NCBI GenBank assembly: GCA_001275005.1
Contig: JWZX01003389.1
Location: 1 to 47,873 of the forward strand
DNA: 47,873 nt
Direction of reading: 5' to 3'
Origin: Chrysochromulina tobinii
Taxonomy: Eukaryota > Haptophyta > Prymnesiales > Chrysochromulinaceae
The position numbers and the translations under genes are program-made. The notes below the pieces were generated by a model, which did not search any database, was not told where the DNA came from, and was given only the letters and a program-made list of their open reading frames with translations. Numbering within the stretch: the stretch's first letter is position 1; each line of letters starts with the position of its first letter. Positions 1-9,018 of the stretch are shown piece by piece.

Positions 1-3000
1 GGGGGGGTCGGGGGGGGCGATGAGGGAGGCATGTGTCCGTGCCGCGTGCCCAGGACGGCGCGCGCCCAGGACGGCGCGTACCGAGATGAGTTTGGGCTCC
101 GGCGCGTCTTTACTCCAAATCTTGAGCTCGAGATCGCTGCTCCCGACCGGACCTCCATTCGCGGAGGAGCCGAGGGCGTGGTACGTCGATGGCAGATGGA
201 TCTCCCCGGTAGGCAGCCGCGCCTCGACTATCTTGAGCAGCTCGAGAGGGGAGAGCACCTGCACGCCAACGGATGAGGGAGATCATCAGTGGATGAGGGA
301 GATCATCAGTGGAGCCATCAGGGAGGCCATCAGGGAGGCGCTCATCATGGCGCTCGATACAGCGCCCATTGTAGCGCTCATCACAGCGCTCACGCACCTC
401 ATCGACGGGCGTGTCGTCGCCATCCTGGTGCAGAAAGAAGATGCACATATCGCACGCGCCCACCTCGGACAGATAGAACAACCCGAACCCCTCCGCCTCA
501 TCCTTCGGGGGGGCAGCCGGATCAGGCTTGTGCACCACCTTGATTCGCGAGACGTTGACGCCAAGAGAGGCGGCGAGGTCCGCAGCCAGGCAGCGCATCA
601 GCGACTTGATCACCTTGGGAGCGTCTGTGGTGACACCAAGCCGCTTGGCCAACGGGCGCACCTGATGAAGGAAGCAATCAGACGCACTCAGATGCACTCC
701 AGCGCCTTCAGAGCCTCTCGGCCAACGCGCGTACCGTCAGCGAGCATTCACATTCACATTCACAGTCACAGTCACAGTCACACAACGCGCGTACCGTCAG
801 CGAGCATTCGGGCGACGACGAGTAACGGGCCATCTCGACGAGCAACGCCGATCGTGCAAGGAGCTCTTCGCGACGCAATGAGAGCGCCTTCTCGCGCTTC
901 GCACTGAGACGCGTGCCCTGGAGTAGGGGGAAGGGAGTAGGGGGAGGGAGTAGTGGGAGGGAGGAGGGAGAGGGAGTAGGGGGATGAGTACGGAGTGGGA
1001 GTAGTGGGAGGGAGTAGGGGGAGGGGGGCCATCAGCGAGGCTATCAGCGGCCATCAGCGGCCATCAGCGAGCAGTCACATTCACAGTGACACTCACCTGG
1101 AGTAGGGTTAGGCCTCGGATGCGCTGTGCGCGCGCGTGCTGCCAGGAGCGCCAATGGCACGCCTGCAGCACCGTGCTGAGCGCATGCTGCGCGCCCAGCG
1201 CCTCCCCGAGCACACAGGCGCGCTCCTGCCATACAGCGGTCGCCTTTTGCAGCTGGACTTTGGCGCTCTCAAAGGTGAGGACTTGGCGCTCGAGCAGCTG
1301 CATGCGGCGCACGCGCGAGCCATCGTCGAGTGGCCGTTGAGACGAGTAGAGCTGGATCTCCGCAGCCGCAGATTCGACCTCGAGGACGAGCTCCGTGATG
1401 GAAAGCTCGCGCGAGGCGACGGCCTGGACGGAGTGGCGAGCATGCTCGTGCAGTACGTACGATTGGCCGACGAGGAAGGGCAGCAAGCACGCATGGGTGT
1501 CCGTGAGGGCGTTGAAGGTGGCAGCGGCTCGAATCGCTCGCCGTGCTTGCACATGCAGAGCGCAGCGCTCGTGCACATCGGCGGCGATCAGATAGGCGAG
1601 CTTCTCGCGCTGCGCCGATGCAAAGGCGAGCTGTGAGCGGCGCTGCCCCTCGGAGACCACGGGCGGCTGCTCGTTGGCGTCGAAGAGCCGCTGCTGGTAC
1701 TGGAGGGAGCGCAGCTCTCCCTTGGCGTCTCCCAGCTTCAAGAGCACATCGCACTCGGCGAGCGCAGCATGCGGCATGGCGCCTAAGGCCTGCTGCGCCG
1801 CCTCGCGCTGCTCCTCGATCACACTCAAGCGCGCCATCACGTCCGCCTCGAGCGCCTCGAAGGCGGAGCGCATGGCGATCTCCCCGAGACGACGCCGGTG
1901 ATCCTCATAATGGTTGTGGAACATGGCGTTGTTCGCGAGCCAGAGGCGCACGCGTCGCTGCAGCGTGATGAGCATCCGAAGCGCATGACCCGTCTGGTCG
2001 CTCACAAAGGTACGCAGGAAGAGCGCGCGCTTGAGTCGGAGCTTTCGGAAGGCGATCTTGCCGATGCACCGTCGCACGGAGCGCTGCATCGTGTCGACGG
2101 CCGCGCGCTCCCGGAGCGACTTTGCGAGCGCTTTGCTGCGCGCCTGCTGCTGGGCACGCAGCTGCTTCTCGCCCATTTCGGCCTCGGTACGCCGCATCGC
2201 CTCTGCACGCCGCTGCGCCCGAAGCTCTGCCTCGGCCTGGCGCTTCTCCATGAGCTTCGCCTTCACAGCCTCCGCGAAGGAGTTGCCTCCTTTGCCGAGC
2301 TGCAGCCGGTTGCGATAGAAGCGCTGCACGACGCGTGCCGCCTTCTCCCGCTTCGCGTGCACGCGCGCCTTGACCCGCTTCGAGAACTGCGCCTGCCGGA
2401 TGAACGCTTGCACCATCTTCGTGCGCTCCACACGCCCGATACTGATCGCGCTTGAGCAGGTAGAAGGCCGATGCCCCGTTGGGGCATCCCTCGGGGGGGC
2501 GGTAGAAGACCTCAGCGAGCACCTGCAGTTGGGGGGGGGGAATCAGAGGCCATCAGAGAGGCCATCAGAGAGGTCATCAGAGAGTTCATCAGAGAGGCCA
2601 TCAAAAAGCTCATCAGAGAGGCCATCAGAGAAGCCATCAGAGAGGCCATCAGAGGCGCTGCGACGAGCACCTTCCAGTTGACCGCCTCGGCCGCCGACTC
2701 CAACCCTGCGCTCGGCAGCGGCGTGCCCATGCCTTCGCCCTCGCCGCCGCCCTCGCCGCCGCCATTGAGGGGTTCTCGACGCAAGCGCAGCGCCACGGTC
2801 GACTCGACCGCCTCGATAGCGAGGCTTTGCTCTCGGGTGAAGAGGCGCTTGAACGCCGTCTCGGCAGCCATCATGCGGCGCACATCAGACCGACTGTTTG
2901 TCAGCTCGGCGTCGAACTCTGTGCCTTTGAACCATCGAAGGAAAAAGGGATCGGACATGGTGGGCAGGGGCAGCCGGCACACATCCGTCCCCATCTTGAG

Positions 3001-4761
3001 CAGATAATTGAGGCCGTCCCACAGCCCAGGCGACTCGCGTGTCCGGCTACTCTCTGTGGGCGGCGTGCAGGCAAATCGGAGCGAGTATTGGGAGAAGATG
3101 TGAGGCGGCGGCGGACCGCGCGTACGGGCTTCGAGAATTCGGGCGAGGTCGCCGCCGCCGCCGCCGCCATCGCCACGGCTCGATGCACGCTCAAGCCTGC
3201 CAGCGGAGGCTCCTTCACAGGCTCCTTCACAGGCTCCTTCACTGCTCCCGCTGTGGGCACCGACCGAAGCGATGCTGCTCGCCACGTGCGCACCCCCAGC
3301 GCCCACGCCGGCGCGCTGAATCTTCGCGATCGCGACCTTCTCACCACGGCGTGCTTCCTTCTTGCGCCGCCTCTCGCGCTGCTCGAGCAAAGACGTCGCT
3401 TGCTGACGCATCGCCTGCGCCGCCTCCTGCGCCGCCAGCCACGCCATCGACGCCTCGATGACGTGGCAAGAGGCGAGGCGCAGACCCCCAAGGGCCGCCT
3501 TTGCCGCCCGGACCACTGACGCCTGCTTCGCCGCCGCACTCGCGTTGCCACGCCCGTAAGCCTGCAGCCGAAGCGCGAGGTTGATCAGCCCCTCGATGTG
3601 CGCCTCCCGCACGGCGCAGAGGGATAGCCAGCCTTGGGGCAGCCTACCGCTCGGGTCGCGAGGCGTGCTCAGCACGAACGCGTCGTCAGCGCTCACCGGG
3701 ATCGGCAGCGCTGGCGGCGACTCGAAGCCCACCACGGCGCCCAGCATCGCTCCAGGGCTCAGCCCATGATGGGCGCCATGGTGGGCGCCATGGTGGGCGT
3801 GCTGGCCCTTGTACCCACTCGGGCGCGCCGTGTGCGGTGGGGCCGGCAGATTGAGGTTGAAGCTACCAGTGAGCAGCGCTGCGTCGCTCTCGACCTCATA
3901 TGCTGTGGAGAGCTCGCGAGAAAAGGGGCGCCACTTGCCTCGCAGCTTTTGGGTGATCGTGTGCGGCAGCGGTGCGCCGAGTTCGCGCCAGTCGAGGGAG
4001 AGGAACGCCGCGGTCTGCAGCTGGCGGTCGGTCGCGTACACGCGCGTCACCTGCGAAAAGTCGCGTAGGGGCGCCGGCTTCTCCGCCGCGCTGATTGCGA
4101 GCAGCCGTCCCGAGTGCGGCTGCCGGAGCGAGAGGAGATTCACGAGATCATGTCGAGGTGGCTGCAAGAGGCCGATAGTTAAGCGCCGCCGTGCCGAGTC
4201 GTGCCGCCCGGGCTTCATCACGCGCTGCCACGTATCGTCCAGGCTGAGCACGCGCTGCGACGACTCCACCATCGGGATCACCTCCAATCGGGCCTGCGCC
4301 TCCTTGAAGGCTGCCGCGCTCTCGGCCGCGCTCGGAACGGCGCTCGTACCCTTGGGTCGGCTCGCGCGTGGCGTGCGCATCTTGGGAGGCAACGAGGGCG
4401 GAGGTAACGGCGCCTTGGTCGCAGCGGCCCGGGTGCTGCCCGCAGCCGCAGAGGGCCGTGCGCCGCCCACGGCCGCGCTTGGCCGCGGCTCCGCGGCGTT
4501 GGACACTCCAGGCTCGAGCTTCGCTCTTTGGCCGCTCGACGTGGGAGGGCGGGGCTCGTCGACCATGAAGACCTCAATCTCAGGCTCTTCCTCCTCGTCG
4601 GAGCACTCCTCCCTGAGCGGGCTCATCGAGCCGCTCACGGCCCCGGCAGGCACCGCCTCGCCTGTGGAGCACAGGCTGACTGCCTTCTCCGAGGATGGCA
4701 GTGGCTCGGAAGGATCATAGTCGGGCGCCTCCTCGTTGGCATCGAATTCCTCGTCAGCCAT
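1..4761 (-). CDS. Large multi-exon IQ-motif/coiled-coil protein (3' end off the window)
   Basis: No family recognised. The start used is the ATG at 4761 (MADEEFDANEE...), downstream of a basic non-conserved leader. I read exons 4761-2671, 2522-1097, 917-795, 661-398 and 258-82, with a further donor at 81 leading off the left edge; all introns are phase 0. Exon 1 encodes an acidic, Ser/Pro-rich N-terminus, then a Lys/Arg/Glu-rich helix. Exon 2 has three IQ-like calmodulin-binding segments (cores VVQRFYRNRL, MQRSVRRCIGKIAFRK and LQRRVRLWL) followed by coiled coil. Exon 3 continues the helix (KREKALSLRREELL) and exons 4-5 encode a globular C-terminal part. Exon 2 changes frame near 2420-2435: DQYR is read upstream and VERTKMVQAF one base on, so there is either an extra base in the assembly or a missed splice. 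A cytoskeletal or flagellar scaffold is plausible but is inference. Confidence 0.7.
259..397 (-). repeat. Intron 4 of the IQ protein: GATGGCCTCC/GATGATCTCC repeats
   Basis: Sense donor GTGCGTGAG after GTCGATGAG, acceptor GGCGTGCAG at 259. It contains CTGATGGCCTCC and CTGATGATCTCC tandem units. The next exon starts with GTGC, matching the donor. Splicing gives an open frame (TPVDE then VLSPLELLKIVEARL). Confidence 0.75.
662..794 (-). repeat. Intron 3 of the IQ protein: TGTGAA/TGTGAC microsatellite and duplicated exon edge
   Basis: Sense donor GTACGCGCG, acceptor CTTCATCAG at 662. The 27 bp spanning the exon 3/donor junction (783-809) recur exactly inside the intron at 724-750, separated by TGTGAC/TGTGAA repeats. 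So the intron contains a copy of its own 5' boundary. Confidence 0.75.
918..1096 (-). repeat. Intron 2 of the IQ protein: GATGGCC repeats plus pyrimidine tract
   Basis: Sense donor GTGAGTG after CTCCAG, acceptor TACTCCAG at 918. The 5' half holds CTGATGGCCG repeats. The 3' half is a long C/T tract of CCCTACTCCCTCC-like units that serves as the polypyrimidine tract. Splicing joins TLLQ to GTRLSAKREK in frame. Confidence 0.75.
2523..2670 (-). repeat. Intron 1 of the IQ protein: 12-bp tandem repeat array
   Basis: Sense donor GTGCTCG after AACTGGAAG, acceptor CTGCAG at 2523. Nearly the whole 148 bp is about ten copies of a degenerate 12-mer (CTCTGATGGCCT in the sense strand). The downstream exon begins with the same seven bases as the intron (GTGCTCG). 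If left unspliced it reads as MASLMASLM-like protein. Confidence 0.8.
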
Positions 4762-5030
4762 GACGAAGATCTCGGGTTCGCGAGTTGGTCTGTCGCGTCC
4801 GTTCGTCGATTTCATCTTTTTGAAACAGATTCCATTCCAGTACCTCAAGTTAGCCGATCAGTCAGTCGTCATTCAGCCATCACGGCTAGACGCACAACAG
4901 CCGTTCCCTAGCGAACTTCTTGGCCCGAGAAAGTGCTTGCATTCTCGGAGCTCATGTCGCCTAGAAAGGTTCGCGTCGAGCAACACAGACAAGTGCAGAT
5001 CCTTTTTGGTGCAAATCTCTTCTCGGCAAC
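4762..5030. promoter_or_regulatory. Divergent intergenic region, IQ protein / CaaX protein
   Basis: 269 bp between divergent start codons, so it probably holds promoters for both genes. It is less GC-rich than the flanking exons. I see no clear TATA box or other assignable motif. Confidence 0.4.
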
Positions 5031-7232
5031 ATGAGCGAGGACCTGCAGAACACGCTCAATACGTCGAACTCTACGAGCGCTCTCACACCGTCCGAGCTGG
5101 TGCGGCGGAAGACCGAGCGAGAACGCCCGACTCTCGCCGCCATGGTCGACAAGCTGGCGGCCAAGGCCAATGAGAAGGGCAACGCGAAGCAGGCGAAGGT
5201 CCTGTACGCGGCGAGCCTCACGCTGGAGCCGACCCTCGCGCGGCGCGTTTCTATGGCCAACATGATGCTCAAGAGCGGCGAAGCGGACCAGGCGCAACAT
5301 GAGTACAATGAGATCCTCTCGTCGGGTGAGCCGCTGAGCGAGAAGATCAAGACCATGGTGGAGCGGAAGCTGGGCGAGTGTATCTATCAAGACATGTCCG
5401 CCGCCCCGGGCCTGTCGCTCGCTGAGAAGCTCAAGGTCGCTTCGAAGATGCGAGCCTCAAGTCCGGCTCGCCCCGCCGTCATCGTTGCCGCCCCGCCGTC
5501 GAACTTTGGCGCCGCAGCTGAGATTACGCTCGCGGCCAAGCAGCTCTTTGACGCCGGGCAGGTGTCCAACGGCGAGGGGAAAGCGAGCGAGGCGCGGGTG
5601 CTGTTCGTCGCGTCGCACACGCTGAGCGGTGCGATGTCGGCGCGCATCTCGGCCGCGAACATGGCGCTCAAGCTCGGAGGTCCCGCGGCGCTCGAGGCAG
5701 CGAGTGAGTACGAGGGCATTCTGAGCCATGCTGGGACAGAGCAGCTGAGCAGCACCGCTGAGGAGATGGTGCGGCGCAAGCTGGCAGAGGCCCGGGCCCC
5801 GGCGGCGGCGGCGGCCGAGAAGGCGGCGGCCGAGAAGACGGCGGCCGAGGAGGCGGCGGCTGAGAGGTCGGCGGCGGCCAAGGCGGCGGCAGCGGCCGAG
5901 AAGGCGGCGGCTGATGAGGCGGCGGCCGAGAAGGCGGCGGCCGAGACGGCGGCTGCAGTGGCGGCGGCTGCAGTGGCGGAGGCTGAGAAGGCGGCGGCCG
6001 AGGCGGCGGCAGCGGCCGAGAAGGCGGGGGCCGAGAAGGCGGCGGCCGAGAAGGAGGTCTCGGCCGCCGACAAGGCGGCGGCCGAGAAGGCGGCGGCGGC
6101 TGAGGCGATTGCACAGCAGGAGGCGGCCACGAAGCTGCAAGCTGCCGGTAGGGGCAAAGCTGCTAGGGCCATGGTTGCTGACATGAAGGCCGAGAAGGCG
6201 GCGGGCGAGGCCATCCTGGCGAGCCTGCGCACGACTGCTCCATCGGCGATTCACATTCACAGCTCCATGCAGGCGAGCCTGAGCACGACTGCGGCGGCCG
6301 AGACGGCGATGGCGGCCGAGAAGGGGGCGGCTCAGGCGTCGACACGAGCTAAAGAGGTGGTCGACACAGCTGTCGACAAAGCCCTTGAGCGGGAGCAGGA
6401 GACCACCGCCGCCGCCGCCACCGCCGCCGCTGCCGCCGCCGTGCCGCCGTCGCCGGCAAAGAGTGAAATGAGCGCTGTGACTGCGACAAGCGGGATGACA
6501 GACTACCAGGACGCTCTGAATCTCGACGATCTGGATGAGTTTCGTGATGTGGAGCAGGAGCACCACGCCGCAGCGCGCATGCAGGCGATCGCGCGCGGCC
6601 GTTCTGATCGGCGAATGCTCAAGGGCCAGCAGCAGGCTAGGAGCGAGGCGGAGGAGCTCGGGGAAGAGCTCGCGAGGGAGATAGTACTCGAGGCGCTCGG
6701 GTCGGAGACGACCAACACGGCGCCTCTTAGGGAAGAGCTCGCGAGGGAGATAGTACCTGAGGCACTCGGGTTGGAGACGATCAATCTGGTCGACTATCCC
6801 GAGGCCAAGTCACTGGTCGCCGCGGCCATCGCGACGGGTATCTCGATGTATCTGGAGGCGGATGCGGCGGCTGAGAAGGCGGCGGCGGCGTGGGTAGAGG
6901 ACGCGGTGCTTGTCGAGGCGCCGCTGGTCGAGATGGCGGCTGAGGAGGAGTCCGTCCTTCGCACGGCCGCGTCGCCACCGGCGCCTTCAAACCCGCTCTC
7001 TACGGCGCCCTCAATGCCGCTCGTGTCCGTGACACAGCCGTCCCCGGCCGAGAAGGCGGCGGCGGCCGAGAAGGCGGCGGCGCTTGCGCGAGACGTGGCC
7101 AGCATCAAGACTCACACGTATGCCCTGGGGCCCGCGGCAGAGAGGGCGGCGAACTCCGATGAAGTGCCAAGCACCAAGGTGGAGGCGGTGGGCAGCAAGA
7201 AGGGCGGCGGTGGCTGCTGTGCAATCATGTGA
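5031..7232 (+). CDS. Alanine-rich TPR-like/IQ protein with C-terminal CaaX box
   Basis: Single exon, 733 residues. The N-terminus has two related TPR-like helical repeats (about residues 40-115 and 170-250; shared patterns AAKANEKGNAKQAKVLYAAS and KASEARVLFVAS). Residues about 255-365 are a low-complexity AAAEKAAAEK stretch predicted to be one long helix. Two IQ-like motifs follow (LQAAGRGKAARAM near 370 and MQAIARGRSDRRML near 520), then a tandem duplication in protein and DNA (EELAREIV...EALG, DNA 6660-6790). The protein ends KKGGGGCCAIM: a CaaX box with Met at X, which in this motif family favours farnesylation, next to a second Cys and two lysines. I infer a membrane-anchored, calmodulin-binding protein. 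No orthologue recognised. Confidence 0.85.
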   Translation: MSEDLQNTLNTSNSTSALTPSELVRRKTERERPTLAAMVDKLAAKANEKGNAKQAKVLYAASLTLEPTLARRVSMANMMLKSGEADQAQHEYNEILSSGEPLSEKIKTMVERKLGECIYQDMSAAPGLSLAEKLKVASKMRASSPARPAVIVAAPPSNFGAAAEITLAAKQLFDAGQVSNGEGKASEARVLFVASHTLSGAMSARISAANMALKLGGPAALEAASEYEGILSHAGTEQLSSTAEEMVRRKLAEARAPAAAAAEKAAAEKTAAEEAAAERSAAAKAAAAAEKAAADEAAAEKAAAETAAAVAAAAVAEAEKAAAEAAAAAEKAGAEKAAAEKEVSAADKAAAEKAAAAEAIAQQEAATKLQAAGRGKAARAMVADMKAEKAAGEAILASLRTTAPSAIHIHSSMQASLSTTAAAETAMAAEKGAAQASTRAKEVVDTAVDKALEREQETTAAAATAAAAAAVPPSPAKSEMSAVTATSGMTDYQDALNLDDLDEFRDVEQEHHAAARMQAIARGRSDRRMLKGQQQARSEAEELGEELAREIVLEALGSETTNTAPLREELAREIVPEALGLETINLVDYPEAKSLVAAAIATGISMYLEADAAAEKAAAAWVEDAVLVEAPLVEMAAEEESVLRTAASPPAPSNPLSTAPSMPLVSVTQPSPAEKAAAAEKAAALARDVASIKTHTYALGPAAERAANSDEVPSTKVEAVGSKKGGGGCCAIM

Positions 7233-7805
7233 GCTAGCGGGAGGCGGTGCATGACCTAATCGAGGCACTGCGTGGCGGTTACGGTATTATGCTCGCCGCC
7301 GCAGCGTTGTATCAGGGGGCATGTCGGAGTATTCGTAGTTTCGCACAGTGGCCTGGCCGGGCGGGGCGGTTGTGTGCTCTCGCCCCTGCCGTACTCTCTC
7401 TGGTGCCGCGGCGGAGAGCGCTTAGAGAGCGCACAATACGATCGTGTGAAACATGACATGTGTCACCAAGATGCGAGCGCGCGATTGGCCCCGAACGATG
7501 CCACACGACAAAGCACCGCGGCGGCTCGCGGGGCTCGCAAACCTCTAACCTGTTCTATGTAACCTGCCGGTCGACCCGGCCGCACCGGGTCGACGAAGAG
7601 GTCGAAGCCGCGGCGCTATAGCCTAGGGTGCCAAGTGCGTCGCGCTGGGTCGCGTCGTGTCCGTTCGACGTACTCTTGGACTGTACTACCGTCTGTACGA
7701 CACGGGCAACGTCGCGGGACGTGCGGTGCACGCGGAGGTCGGTGCGGCTGCACGGCTGGCATGTCCGCGATTTGTCGCCGTACGTCGTTGGGACGTTCGC
7801 AATCT
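7233..7805. other. Intergenic, no gene seen
   Basis: 573 bp between the convergent ends of the CaaX gene and the hydrolase gene. Short ORFs here look random in composition. It contains short GC palindromes such as GGTCGACCCGGCC near 7570 but nothing assignable. Confidence 0.4.
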
Positions 7806-8828
7806 CTAAGCCTGGGACGGTGCTGTCTTGCCGTCTGCGCTCGCCAGCGCCATGGCTTCCTGGAGCAAGCCCTCGAGCTCCATCATGTCTCTAAGGTCTC
7901 TTGCGAGTGCATGTCCGAGCTCCTCATGCAGGTGAGTATGGACCTGTACGCGGCGAGCATGAGGTGAGGATGCGCGCATTGCCTCCTCGAGATGCTGCGC
8001 CTCGAACACGTCAGCCGCAGAGAGCGTGCCCACGTGCACGTGTATTACGAGTGCACGTGTATCACATGTGGCGTCACATGTGCCTGGCTGCTCTGCACTG
8101 CGCTGGGCGAGTGGCGGCACTTGGGCACCATGCACTTGGGCACCGTGCACGCTGTGCTGCACGCCCTCACACACGCCCTCACGCACGCCCTGCTTTGCGG
8201 CCAGCCGCGCTTGCTCGACGCGTCGCTGCACGCGAGGGTCCCTCCAAGCAGTTTCCGCGGTCACCAGCGTGCGCCTCCAGCTTTCCCTCGCCGAGTCAGC
8301 AAGTACGCGTGCGGTGTGCTGGCTTTGATCCCACGGCTCTAGGGCAGTGGGCAGCCGACCAGCGTGGCGAGCGGACCACGCAGCCTTGAGCGCGTGCAAG
8401 TTGGCGTCGAAAGGCATGGCCGGCAGCCCGAGCACCGATCGGTCTTGCGGCTCGATTACAATCTGTGGTGCAAAGGCGAGAATGACTGTGGGCACTCTGT
8501 GGCTGAGCGCCAACCCTGCACGAATCGCCGCGTAGCCACCCATACTTGCGCCGACCAGCACGATGCCCTTTGGCTGCAGGCTCTCCACTTCCTCGTCCAG
8601 TACAGCAACCACATCCTCAAAGCTGCCATCATCACCAAGACCAAGAAGAAACCAGGCGCTCTTCAAATCCCTTAAGAAGAGCGCGTGAGTGGCACCTGCT
8701 CTCTGCGAGCTTTTGACAAACTCGTGGTGCGACACACCACCAGCGCCACCACCAAGCGACGAGAAGGCCACGAGTAAGCAGTCGGCTGACCGCGAGTCGT
8801 CGTACACACGAAGGACGCTCTCACACAT
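7806..8828 (-). CDS. Alpha/beta hydrolase fold protein
   Basis: 340 residues from the first in-frame ATG at 8828; an acceptor-like TTTTCACAG just upstream leaves an earlier exon possible. It shows a beta strand ending LLVAFSSLG, then the nucleophile elbow GASMGG with Ser95 as predicted catalytic Ser, placed after a beta strand (KGIVLV) as in the alpha/beta hydrolase fold. The C-terminal His is probably in HVHVGTLSAADVFEAQHL or in THLHEELGH. The substrate cannot be told. Residues about 205-250 are low complexity (VREGVCEGV..., HGAQVHGAQV) and coincide with GTGAGGGC/GTGCCCAA DNA repeats like those in this window's introns. That stretch may be an in-frame unspliced intron (about 8080-8200), which would make the real protein shorter. 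It is divergent from the permease gene, 190 bp apart. Confidence 0.75.
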   Translation of the reverse strand: MCESVLRVYDDSRSADCLLVAFSSLGGGAGGVSHHEFVKSSQRAGATHALFLRDLKSAWFLLGLGDDGSFEDVVAVLDEEVESLQPKGIVLVGASMGGYAAIRAGLALSHRVPTVILAFAPQIVIEPQDRSVLGLPAMPFDANLHALKAAWSARHAGRLPTALEPWDQSQHTARVLADSARESWRRTLVTAETAWRDPRVQRRVEQARLAAKQGVREGVCEGVQHSVHGAQVHGAQVPPLAQRSAEQPGTCDATCDTRALVIHVHVGTLSAADVFEAQHLEEAMRASSPHARRVQVHTHLHEELGHALARDLRDMMELEGLLQEAMALASADGKTAPSQA

Positions 8829-8871
8829 GGAATTGCCGTCTGTGAAAAGGCATTCTGCCACGCCTGAAGGT

Positions 8872-8973
8872 AAACGTCACGCAACACGGAACTATCCATG
8901 GCTCTGAGCACAAATCTCGCGCTCTTCACAGTTAAAACGTCACGCAACGCGGAGCTCTCCATGGCTCCGATCA
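8872..8973. repeat. Imperfect 63-bp direct repeat in the hydrolase/permease promoter
   Basis: The segment starting AACGTCACGCAACACGG at 8872 recurs with a few changes at 8935. Both copies contain a CCATGGCTC word and are separated by a CTTCACAG element at 8924. The repeat lies between two divergent starts. Confidence 0.7.
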
Positions 8974-9018
8974 CCCCAAATCGAATCGCGCCACACGCGG
9001 CGCTTCCACGAACCATCA

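Noticed and set aside
2512-2670. MASLMASLM peptide tail of the first IQ-protein exon
   Set aside because: It is translation of an intron: splice sites flank it and the downstream exon restores a sensible protein.
5430-6566. Long minus-strand ORFs (SRPPPSRPPP, AAAFSAAAFSA) opposite the CaaX gene
   Set aside because: They are frame shadows of the GGC/GCC-rich plus-strand coding repeats and have no domain of their own.
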